A DNA stretch of 10,885 nt from Multifurca ochricompacta (taxonomy: Eukaryota > Basidiomycota > Agaricomycetes > Russulales > Russulaceae): assembly GCA_022496185.1 (NCBI GenBank), contig WTXG01000599.1:1-10885 (forward strand), read 5' to 3'. A program made the position numbers and the translations under genes. Under the pieces are notes generated by a model. That model had not been told where the DNA came from. It saw only the letters and a program-made list of their open reading frames with translations, and did no database searches. Positions 1 to 8,222 of this stretch are shown here, in pieces (the first letter of the stretch is position 1; each line of letters begins with the position of its first letter).

Positions 1-1190
1 CTCCGCATTGACATCAGCGCCATGGTCTACAGCCATTTCACGATCTCGACATGTCCTTGGCTATCGCCGCCTGCAGAGGATATCCATAATAGCCGCCCTT
101 TGCATTGACATCAGCGCCATGGTCTACAGCCATTTCACGATCTCGACATGTCCTTGCTATCGCCGCCTGCAGAGGATATCCATAATAGCCGCTTTGCATT
201 GACATCAGCGCCATGGTCTAGCAGCCATTTCACGATCTCGACATGTCCGTTGGCTATCGCCGCCTGCAGAGGATATCCATAATGCCGCCCTCCGCATTGA
301 CATCAGCACCATGGTCTAGCAGCCATTTCACGATCTCGACATGTCCGTTGGCTATCGCCGCCTGCAGAGGATATCCATAATGCCGCCCTCCGCATTGACA
401 TCAGCGCCATGGTCTAGCAGCCATTTCACGATCTCGACATGTCCGTTGGCTGCCGCCTGCAGAGGATATCCATAGCCGCCCTCCGCATTGACATCAGCGC
501 CATGGTCTAGCAGCGACTTCACGATCTCGACATGTCCTTGGCTATCGCCGCCTGCAGAGGATATCCATAATGCCGCCCTTTGCATTGACATCAGCGCCAT
601 GGTCTAGCAGCGATTCACGATCTCGACATGTCCGTTGTCTATCGCCGCCTGCAGAGGATATCCATAAGCCGCCCTCCGCATTGACATCAGCGCCATGGTC
701 TAGCAGCCATTTCACGATCTCGACATGTCCGTTGACTATGCTGCCTGCAGAGGATATCCATAATCGCCGCCCTCCGCATTGACATCAGCGCCATGGTCTA
801 GCAGCCATTTCACGATCTCGACATGTCCGTTGGCTGCGCCGCCTGCAGAGGATATCCATAATGCCGCCCTTGCATTGACATCAGCGCCATGGTCTACCAG
901 CCATTTCACCATCTCGACATGTCCGTTGGCTGCGCCGCCTGCAGAGGATATCCATAATGCCGCCCTTTGCATTGACATCAGCGCCATGGTCTAGCAGCAC
1001 TTCACTCTCGACATGTCCTTGGCTATCGCCGCCTGCAGAGGATATCCATAAGCCGCCCTGCATTGACATCAGCGCCATGGTCTAGCAGCCATTTCACGAT
1101 CTCGACATGTCCGTTGGCTGCCTGCAGAGGATATCCATAAGCCGCCCTCCGCATTGACATCAGCGCCATGGTCTACCAGCCATTTCACCA
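1..1190 (-). repeat. Tandem array of 13 near-identical ankyrin repeat units
   Basis: Using the shared block GACATCAGC as a landmark, units begin at 10, 107, 201, 299, 397, 490, 587, 683, 781, 877, 974, 1065 and 1156, so spacings are 97, 94, 98, 98, 93, 97, 96, 98, 96, 97, 91 and 91. On the minus strand each encodes an ankyrin repeat with the core [18 protein letters not shown] followed by a [15 protein letters not shown] helix. The codon-preserving unit would be 33 residues or 99 bases; no complete unit here reaches 99. Only spacings divisible by three (93, 96, 96) keep frame. Local variants include KSL for KWL (about 514, 609) and EMVKWLV (about 895). The array continues past position 1. Confidence 0.93.
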
Positions 1191-3805
1191 ATTGCGGGAA
1201 GCCGCAGAGCCGCGTAGTATATTGGGTGTACCGAAGTGTCTTTGTTCCCTCCTCCAGGGCTGGTCCAAGTCATATATTCCAATCCAAGCTAGGAAGTGGG
1301 TCTTGTCTGGGTCAAACAACGTTTCCATTCCGTCTCGTACATCCAAGGAGACATCCTCGAATCGTGCGTGATCGACCCAGTATCTTGCCGCGTATGAGAC
1401 AACGGAAAGTTCTCGATAGTATCGTGTCCGTCTTGTCGAATCCGAGCAGCGTGCTCAGGCATGTCTGCGCAAGCACTCTATGCGATTCTTTGGGGAGAAC
1501 ATGGTAGCGCCTTTCCGTCGATCTCGCCAGCCGGTCTGAGGTCAAGAATTCCCGCACAGAAAAGTGTGCAAACTGTACAAACGAGTCTCCTTTCCTCCGC
1601 CATGGACTCGATTGACAATGACAACCAAGCTGGAGCATGTGGACAGTACAGCTCCGTTAGAGTCTGGGTTTCGCCAGGTTACGTCATGCCTTGGCATATT
1701 GCCAGCGTCGAAATCGAATTCAAGCATCGTCGCAACCTCCTCGACTCGGAGTGGACGAGCAGAGAACGCAAGGCATTGGAAAGACGATGAGCAAATTTCC
1801 AATCATTATCGCGGATCCTCCGTAGCGTGGCCTCGTATGTTTCATCTAGTGTTTTTGGGAGTGAATCAAGCGTCGAATGGAAGTTCCTCGGTTGACAGTG
1901 GCGCAGTATCTCTAGTTGGCAGAAAACCCATCTAAACCTACGCCATGACATGAATAATGATCGCGAAATAAATAGTCGTTCTGGTTTGAAGCTTACATTC
2001 CGTTTGCCTTTTCCGAGAGCGTTTTGATCACGAGTTCCTTTCTCTCCGCCTCCCACTCACTCATCATGGGTCCGTGTTGACCGTTGAGTAGATGTATTCG
2101 GAGATGTCCCGCGTTTGCCCACCTTCCGCATGAAGGGATACAGGACAATGCGCCAGCTTTGTAAAGGCTTTCTGAATATCTGGTTCGGGGCGGCTAGTGA
2201 CGCAGATCCTTAAATTTGGAGGCGGGGGTCGACGAGGTCTTTAATAAGTTTCAATACTTCTTCACGTTTAGACGGCATTCCAGAGAGGGACATTCGTCGA
2301 GGGCATCAATGATGATGTACATTGGGTCCTGAACGGGTGTTACGAGCATGGCCTTCAAAGTTTCTGCAAGATCCTTCTCGTCGGGCTGCTTCTGGCCATT
2401 ACCATGTTTCGAGTACAATTCTGAGACGATGGCACGGTAGGCATCTGACTGGGAACAGAGCTGCACTAAGAGAGAAGATAGTAGCCCACGGATATTTTGC
2501 TTTTCCGTGTCTCGAAAGTCGCAATAAAAGTACGCAAAGCAGGCAGATCCACCATAGCATAGACGCTGGACATCCTCAACGATGGTGGAACTGATCATTC
2601 AGATGAGTGCTAGTGATACCCCATAATGCTAGGCAAACGTACCAAAGGATGCTCTTGCCAGATCCCGCTTTCAAGAAAAGACCGTCAGCAACAAAAAGCA
2701 CCCAAGTAGTGCAGTCAACCTACCATTCCCATTTAACCACAGAAGCGAACCCTTCGATTTCCATTCCTTGAATGTTTCGCCTTCAACGAACCACTTGGCG
2801 GTTCCCTCATGGTAAAGTTTCCGCGCAATGTTGTGATTTTTAGATGGGTCAGGAGGTGACAGCCATGTCCGAATGTCCTTGTTCATCTGATCATCTGCAA
2901 AGAATGTCTTAGCTGCCCTGTCTATAATGTTACTACGAAATGGATGACGAACACATTATCTTGTTCACGGTACCAAATGTGTGCGCCGCTACGGCGAGAG
3001 ACTCTTCCCGGGTCAATTTGTCCAACCTCTGAAGTGCGTCCTGGACCTCATTATCCCCTATCAGCATCCGTCCGTACGCCCCTGCCAAACGCTTAATCAT
3101 GGGAGCATAGAAACGGTAGTTCACTCACAGAGTCGACCTTTCTTAATTTTTTTTGTCGCCAGAGCCAGGATCGTGAGCAGTTCCGCCATCGTCTTGACCA
3201 AAATCTCGAGCATGGACTCGGTAACAGGAGTCTCAGGGGAAGTGTATATCTTGAGGCGGATGAGAGAACCTTGCATGGATTGAAAGAGGTCGTTTATAGA
3301 ATCAAAATCTTTACTGAGTTTCTTTGACGCCTTGGTATGAAGGTTAGTTAACCAGTTGGAAGCAAGGGAGGGGGATACGAACAGAGAGAAGGACGCCAAT
3401 GGCAGGAAATATGACACGTGCGGGTGGAAACACCTGAAAAAGAACATGTTGTAAACCGGTCATAGCGAATGGGCAACACCAATTAGAACTCACCGAACCA
3501 ATGCCATTTACGAGTGGTGCGCAGTTCGTGAGGGCGAGGAGTATGTCCACGGTTGGTTTCAGTTTCCTTAGAAGCTTCATCTTGCGATTGCCATCTCGAA
3601 ACATGCTAAACCGAGACGATCCTCCTTGAAGTACGTCGATCACGGCGTCCGCAGTGTCGCATCCTTTCAGCTTGTCGACAAGCTGGTGTTCAGACAGATT
3701 TATGCCTGTGTTTGCAAGATACTGATCCAGGGCGGCATCTAGGATGAGCTTGAAATGAGAAGGGGAGGCAGTTGTGCGAATGTGTGTACGAGGGGCTGAA
3801 GACAT
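1..3805 (-). CDS. Goodbye-NACHT-ankyrin NLR-like (STAND) protein, 3'-partial and frame-broken
   Basis: Fungal NLR-like signalling ATPases of this architecture are linked to non-self recognition and regulated cell death; the role here is inferred. The ATG at 3803-3805 starts an open exon. Splicing by eye gives exons 3805-3494, 3433-3383, 3330-3129, 3081-2974, 2894-2724, 2667-2643 and 2590-1997, with GT-AG introns of 60, 52, 47, 79, 56 and 52 bases. A further 59-base intron lies at 1938-1996, and the next exon starts at 1937. Order: Goodbye domain (about residues 18-225), NACHT with Walker A GNAGSGKS at 280-287 and Walker [10 protein letters not shown] at 382-390, a linker containing [12 protein letters not shown] (about 1540-1580), then ankyrin repeats off the edge. 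From about 2285 leftwards homology jumps frame near 2285, 2218, 2066, 1782, 1580, 1415, 1397, 1230 and 1205. I see no substitution-type stop once frames are followed. It is either a recent pseudogene or a real gene with indel sequence errors. Confidence 0.85.
1400..2723 (-). other. NACHT NTPase domain and C-terminal linker, multiply frame-shifted
   Basis: The domain starts at the P-loop, which is split by the intron at 2668-2723: the codons for G and N lie at the end of exon 5, and AGSGKS lies in the 25-base exon 6 (2643-2667). It continues through [14 protein letters not shown] and IIIDALDEC in one open frame. Beyond about 2285 the expected NACHT segments are still legible in successive frames: [81 protein letters not shown], and [14 protein letters not shown]. 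The key nucleotide-binding motifs are intact. Only the downstream part is broken, each time by about one base. Confidence 0.8.
2974..3755 (-). other. Goodbye domain (fungal STAND N-terminal), exons 1-4
   Basis: Exons 1 to 4 join in phase to a predicted helical domain of about 225 residues. Recognisable family stretches are [27 protein letters not shown], the segment [13 protein letters not shown], and [16 protein letters not shown] just before the NACHT linker. These match the pattern I know for the Goodbye domain that precedes NACHT in many agaricomycete proteins, where it is thought to act as the effector or adaptor end. Supporting detail: the intron at 3331-3382 has a TTAACTAAC branch region, and splicing it out moves the reading frame exactly onto the next conserved segment. 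The third intron (3082-3128) is only 47 bases, but it is the only choice I found that keeps the frame. Confidence 0.75.
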
Positions 3806-4280
3806 GAAGCTAGACTGGGTTATGGGAAGGAGTAAGAGGATCCCTGGGAAAGGCGGCGGATGGTTATCGATGGATTATGTATAGATAGCCGCCTAAGAAC
3901 TAAATAGACGCTGGTATGTAGAGGTAGCAAGAGGCAACATAGGTACTGCATCTTGGAGGACCAGTGAACTGAACGTTGGAGATGCGGCACAAGAACGGGC
4001 CATGGCTGACCATCTGGCTTTTTTTTTTTTCATTTTTCAAATCGATTTTTATACTACATAAGCCGCGAGGCCAGTGCAGTTAATGTAAACAGCTGTAAAA
4101 AGGGTTTTAGCTGCCTATTTAGGTAGGGGATAAGTTCAGTTAGTGAACGCGTACAAAGTAGAGTGCCTATATAATACTTGAAGAGTGAGAGGAATATAAC
4201 TACTTAATTGTCAAAGGAACGTGTTGTGCTAATGGACGCACTTGAGATTATCTTATCTTATCACGATCAATAAGAGATCG
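3806..4280. other. Intergenic, upstream of the NLR-like gene
   Basis: No open frame, domain or RNA gene is visible. It contains a run of 12 T (4019-4030) and a short imperfect palindrome around 4111-4126 (CTGCCTATTTAGGTAG). The first 150 bases probably hold the promoter of the minus-strand gene. Confidence 0.5.
3875..3888 (-). promoter_or_regulatory. Possible TATA-like element of the NLR-like gene
   Basis: On the minus strand the segment reads CTATCTATACATAA and lies about 70 to 83 bases upstream of the ATG at 3805. The spacing is plausible for a fungal core promoter, but the match is weak and nothing else supports it. Confidence 0.3.
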
Positions 4281-4330
4281 GTCCACCGGGTGTCCGGCTA
4301 TCCGGTCCTGAACTATCCGGTCGCTTCCGG
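4281..4330. repeat. CCGG-rich tract with 10-base direct repeat
   Basis: Five CCGG tetramers occur at 4286, 4294, 4302, 4317 and 4327. The 10-mer CTATCCGGTC is present twice, at 4298-4307 and 4313-4322, 15 bases apart. The flanks are AT-rich, so the tract stands out in composition. Clustered short subterminal motifs like this occur at the ends of some hAT-type transposons, but no transposase or paired terminus is visible, so that link is only a guess. Confidence 0.4.
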
Positions 4331-4389
4331 TGCTTACTGGTGTCTGGTCTGTGAGCTGTGGACGGGGCCGTTGTGCACATGCATTGTGG

Positions 4390-5000
4390 AACAGGCATGG
4401 CGCAGGATTGTACTTTAGATACTACAGTACTACTAACTATCTCACCTTGTTAGTTTAGAGACTTAGATGCATGCGATAATGTATAGCAACTGCTTTATCT
4501 ATAGCAGCTATACAGTGGCTTATATACATTCATTTTAATGTACTATATCAGCTACTAATTTAAACGAGCGTGTCATCTCGCTAATGATGTGATTTGATCA
4601 CATGCCCTCTTAGATGTATATGCTTATCTCACAATTATGTCAGACCGCTATCCCGGCATCTCTGTACCAGTATTCTGAGTCAGTAACCAGCAGCATGCCT
4701 GTTTAACATTTATGACTGCCACTCCACCACGAGAGCCGCATTGCGTCAAACATGCACACTTGGTCATCCCCTGATGACCATCTTCAATACCAAGAACCTC
4801 GTTGAAGCTCTGCTGCAAAATGGCTTCTTGATCCAGACTAGGCCTAGCAGAGGCCTAATGGACCCCCCTCTCCTATCGACTCGACGGCATCGGCAGTCTG
4901 CGCTCGCCTCACTTAGCCAATCTCACTACTTATTTTCCCCCGGGGTTTTTCAATGGGGCTCTGCCCTAATACAATTACAGTAGCTACTAGGGGACCCTTT
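4390..5000. other. AT-rich, gene-poor stretch
   Basis: The sequence from about 4390 to 4660 is rich in TA steps and short self-complementary words. It includes a perfect 7-base stem with a 3-base loop at 4587-4603. A second inverted repeat, TAGGCCT...AGGCCTA, sits at 4839-4857 with a 5-base loop. The open frame at 4741-4983 has no motif I recognise and is probably chance. No gene is supported. Confidence 0.4.
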
Positions 5001-5149
5001 GTACTAGATAGCCGCGCAACTTAGGCACGGCCTTGCAAGCGCGTCAATGAAACTTGATTCCAAAAAAAAAAGGTTTAGCGCACTTTATTTATTTATTTAT
5101 TTTGAATTCGACTGGACAACGCCTAAATCGCGCGGCTACTACCAGGTAC
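5001..5149. repeat. Imperfect inverted repeat, about 26-29 base arms, enclosing poly-A and (TTTA)n
   Basis: The left arm 5001-5026 and the right arm 5121-5149 are largely complementary. The clearest part pairs GCCGCGCAACTTAGGC (5011-5026) with GCCTAAATCGCGCGGC (5121-5136), with two or three mismatches; the outer part pairs more loosely. The arms enclose about 95 bases containing ten A (5062-5071) and a TTTA microsatellite. This could be a remnant of a small non-autonomous (MITE-like) element or a chance hairpin. I see no clear target-site duplication. Confidence 0.45.
5084..5103 (+). repeat. (TTTA)n microsatellite
   Basis: About four consecutive TTTA units, ending in TTTT. It lies between the arms of the inverted repeat at 5001-5149. 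Confidence 0.85.
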
Positions 5150-5358
5150 ATAGTAGCCATTACAAGCAAGTGGCAGGCCCACCTTTGCACAAACCAAATT
5201 CAATCAACTCAACTCCAGGAGACCATCTCGAAAATCACTGAAGAATCCGTAAATTTTATAAATTTATTGTATTCTGGACATTGTATGTTATACGGCTCAC
5301 TATGGCCTGAACACCTTCTCTAGGGAGGACTTCCTATGTCTCTACGCAAAATCGCTGC

Positions 5359-5610
5359 TCAAGGGCAGGCATCTAAAACTTGCCCGAGATCCATTCCTCC
5401 ATACGCCATCCCCTTCCTCTGCAATCCAATCAACTTCTTGAACAATGCTATCTTGCTAGTGGTGAATGGGGAAGTCTCCCCAGTGTGGTACTTCGGTGGT
5501 ACGAATCCATCTACTTCTATCTGCTCCGCACCCGGATGTACCATGTGTAACGCGAGGAGCGCGCATATTCTTTCATATTCTCCTCTACTATCAAAGTAGA
5601 GCTGTCCTGA
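5359..5610 (-). CDS. Unidentified ORF or exon fragment, gene-like composition
   Basis: The minus strand has a polypyrimidine-type acceptor (CTGTTTTCAG) ending at 5611, then an open stretch of about 83 codons to a TGA at 5359-5361. The translation is balanced and protein-like, with segments such as GEYERICALLALHMVHP, IEVDGFVPPKY, SPFTTSKIALFKKL and YGGMDLGQVLDACP. It could also be read from the ATG at 5620-5622. I do not recognise the family and cannot assign a function. No convincing upstream exon was found between 5620 and 5890. It may be a short gene, a terminal exon, or the remnant of a larger gene carried into this gene-poor stretch. Confidence 0.4.
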   Translation of the reverse strand, partial: SGQLYFDSRGEYERICALLALHMVHPGAEQIEVDGFVPPKYHTGETSPFTTSKIALFKKLIGLQRKGMAYGGMDLGQVLDACP

Positions 5611-5622
5611 AAACAGATTCAA

Positions 5623-7260
5623 TTCTGTTCAAACATGTGCAGGGGACGACCACGATCCGGTTGGCAACGCGGGTATGGAATAAAACACAAGGTCGGAAAA
5701 TGAACGCATTGACGCGGTGACTCTAGGTGCAACCGCACTGTCTTGCTCTTACGGATGTCAGGGAGTAACTCGTTTGCTTTGTGCGGATCCAATCTGCGGT
5801 GAGTGCGAGGCAAAGTGTTCCCGAGAGGAGAGAGGTAGAAAGGTGGAAGAGAGCATAGAAAGAGTAAACGCATTTCATATCTCAATTATTATCTTATCTC
5901 GTTTCGATTTTATGCAAGCGCGACTAATACTGTTACGGTCGGCAGGCCGTATCGTGCGCGAGATCGGAAGTCGTGATTCGGGGGCTCCGAAGGAGGTGTT
6001 CAGTGGTCTAGACGTCTGGGATTGTTCGCAGGACAATCCAGAGAAAGGAGAAACAACAAAGTCTGATTGCAATACCGAAAGATACAAGAGCTCGAGTCTG
6101 AGACTCGAGGTGTTTGCTATCTAGCTACTATATAGTAAAGTAATATTGTGATCGACCGATCTGATTAAAAGTAGCGGGAAAATAAGAAAGAGTTGATGGG
6201 CGCATATTGCGCCTTTGATGGTATAAAATTGAGGTGTAACAAATACCATTACAATTGTACATTACAGTTCCGCCCCTTTTGCGTGCCCCCGTAGTTTCGA
6301 CTTTATTGTGTTATCTCTCTTATATTGACTTCTATAGTTAAATTGTATAAAAACCCTAGTAGTTTGTCTGAAATCTATTATCCAGTTTGATCCCTTCCTA
6401 TCCAACTGTCTGCTTCAACTTGATTCTCATAAAAGCGAACTTAACAATCGCTTTTACTCTTACTTGCGCTCACTCTGCTCTTAGGTTGATTTTCGTGCTA
6501 TCGCCAACCGTACCGGCAAATTCAGCTCGCCGTACCGGACTAACACTGGTACCCCCTAATAATAGTCTATTCACACAACATCACACCACACCTTCAAGCT
6601 TCAACTCAAGGACTATTCGCCGAGGCGCACTACTACAACCCCCTTTTAGGTTGTCATCTATCGCTATAGTCAATTGTCAAAGGATGTAATGCCACCCAGG
6701 GTGTATTGAAGAAGAGGTGTTGGAGTGCGTAGTGAACTGCTTTCTTGTTCTATTATTTCCCTTTCATCCTCATCTCAATGCTCATGAGACTGGTCTCTCC
6801 TTATAACACTTTACTTTCCCTACATGGACTAGGCTCGTTGCATACTGGCCACTGTACAGATATGATCTGTGTTGAGTTTGAGGCAAAGTGTGTTCCCGAA
6901 CAAAGAGAGAGACAGTGGTGATCAGAGGTATGAGAAGGAGCTCTGAGGTAATCTAAGATTTTGGACTTTATGATTTGTCGTGTTCGACCTTTGCGAATAA
7001 CGCTGCTCACTAGTTCCTATTTGACCTTTTGATTCTCTTTGCTTCTGCTAGTCCTGCTACAAGCATTGTATGTACCTTTATATACATGGTTGACGGACCA
7101 GTTGAAAGGGAAGATTAGTACTGTGTGAATGAAAGAGGACAAAACTGAACGATATGCTTTGGTCTAGTGGCCAAGCTATCCTTACAACAATTAAGATGAA
7201 GTGCTGCGTACATACATACAAAAATACTCTGCAAATTTGCCACTCTGAAAGAAGTTCCAT
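5623..7260. other. Gene-poor region with short inverted repeats
   Basis: No gene is supported. Open frames here lack recognisable motifs. Two perfect short inverted repeats are present: CTCGAGTC-TGA-GACTCGAG at 6091-6109 and GGCGCA-TAT-TGCGCC at 6199-6213. TATAAAA-like words occur near 6222 and 6346 with no gene after them. The stretch from 6718 to 6808 begins TGTTGGAG and ends TTATAACA, resembling LTR ends, but without further support. Confidence 0.4.
6091..6109. repeat. Perfect 8-base inverted repeat, 3-base spacer
   Basis: CTCGAGTC and GACTCGAG flank TGA. It would form a short stable stem in single strands, or be a dyad binding site. There is no neighbouring gene to link it to. Confidence 0.6.
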
Positions 7261-7266
7261 ACATGT

Positions 7267-7650
7267 CTACACGTTGATCCTCGCACCATGCTCAATCAGC
7301 CATTTCTCGATCTCCACATCTCTGTTATCTGCCACTGCCTGCAGAGGATATCCATAACGGCCGCCCTCCGCATTGACATCAGCACCAGTCTGCAGCGATT
7401 TCCGATCTCACATGTCCTTGTCTGCCCACCTGCAAGGATATCATTAGCCGCCTCACATTGACATCAGCACCATGGCCTAGCAGCCATTTCACCATCTCCA
7501 AATCTCCTTGGGTGCCACTGCCTGCAGAACGTATCCAAAAAAGTTGCCCTTTGCATTGATATCGGCGCCATGATCTAGCACCCACATGGTCAACTGGACT
7601 AAGTTCCAAGTTAAAAAGTTGTCAGTGATAGAAGGAGAAAAAGAGCTTAC
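7267..7650 (-). pseudogene. 3' end of a second ankyrin-repeat gene (relic)
   Basis: Read on the minus strand, this fragment encodes about three to four ankyrin units of the same family as the array at 1-1190. The first unit, from 7593, reads MWVLDHGADINAKGN then FFGYVLQAVA. The next reads GDLEMVKWLLGHGADVNV. A damaged unit follows, and the last reads YGYPLQAVAD then EIEKWLIEHGARINV before a TAG at 7267-7269. It therefore holds a plausible natural C-terminus. Frame changes are needed near 7510, 7440 and 7395. A 57-base intron (7594-7650, donor GTAAGC, branch-like CACTGAC, acceptor CAG) supports real exon structure. No NACHT or Goodbye sequence follows upstream, so it is a detached end or a rearranged duplicate. 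Confidence 0.75.
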
Positions 7651-8158
7651 ATTCACCTTTCTGCATCTAGCCCTCACTAAGGAGAAAAAGATCTTGTTAT
7701 GGATAATGTCAAGGAAGTGGCGAGCATGAGTAACTTGGCTACAAAAGAGAGAGGAGGGAGAGGGAGACGACAGCTTTTGGTTGGGTGGCGGTGGCGTGGA
7801 AATGTAGTTCCCACACTCACAAGTCATCCCCACCATTCAATCTCTCCCATTCGGTTGGTGTGCTGCACACACGATCCACGTTATCTCTTCGAAACATAGC
7901 CGACTTTCTGTGCAAGAAATATAAATAATGTTTCTGTACGCTACGTCTTTGCAACTTTCAGGACGACACGCTTAGCAACTCCTCGCTCAAGCTGCCGAAG
8001 AAGCTCCTGATATTGATGCTTTGAAGGCATTGAGTAGAGGTCCGCTTATTACAACCGCGAGGATGAGGGCCACATGCTTCCACCACAACCGCGGATGTTT
8101 AGGGTGGAATCCTTTATCCTTATCGCCAAGGTTCTTTTTATACCCATATACTCTTTAA
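7651..8158. other. Intergenic between divergent ankyrin relic and monooxygenase
   Basis: No confident gene. The minus strand just above 7650 can be read as RHFLDIIHNKIFFSLVRARC, possibly a further piece of the ankyrin relic, but I cannot support it. From 7900 to 8158 there is only promoter-like AT-rich sequence. Confidence 0.4.
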
Positions 8159-8164
8159 TATAAA
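8159..8164 (+). promoter_or_regulatory. TATAAA box of the monooxygenase
   Basis: A perfect TATAAA lies 59 to 64 bases upstream of the ATG at 8223, a usual distance in fungal promoters. ATG 8223 is the first ATG after it. Confidence 0.5.
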
Positions 8165-8222
8165 GGCTCAAGTGAGTAATCGTAATTTACTACTTGGTCC
8201 TGACCCGTTTTTTTCTATCAAC

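Noticed and set aside
8..1170. Plus-strand open frames across the ankyrin array
   Set aside because: They are antisense shadows of the minus-strand repeat; the sense translation gives clear ankyrin repeats.
1..1190. CRISPR array
   Set aside because: The units are contiguous and nearly identical along their whole length, with no variable spacers, and they encode ankyrin repeats.
1154..1935. Plus-strand frames of 110-123 codons
   Set aside because: They lie antisense to the NACHT linker and carry no motifs.
4741..4983. 80-codon plus-strand ORF
   Set aside because: Does not start with ATG, no motif, low support.
5961..5970. AGATCGGAAG, the start of a common sequencing adapter
   Set aside because: Only ten bases match and the continuation differs, so chance is the likelier explanation.
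5717..6124. 135-codon plus-strand ORF
   Set aside because: No recognisable motif, uneven composition, no promoter or splice context; treated as chance.
6718..6808. Solo LTR-like segment (TGTTGGAG ... TTATAACA)
   Set aside because: It is very short for an LTR, the ends are not inverted, and no target-site duplication is visible.
7155..7190. tRNA-like A-box words (GGTCTAGTGGCCAAGC)
   Set aside because: No B box and no cloverleaf follows.
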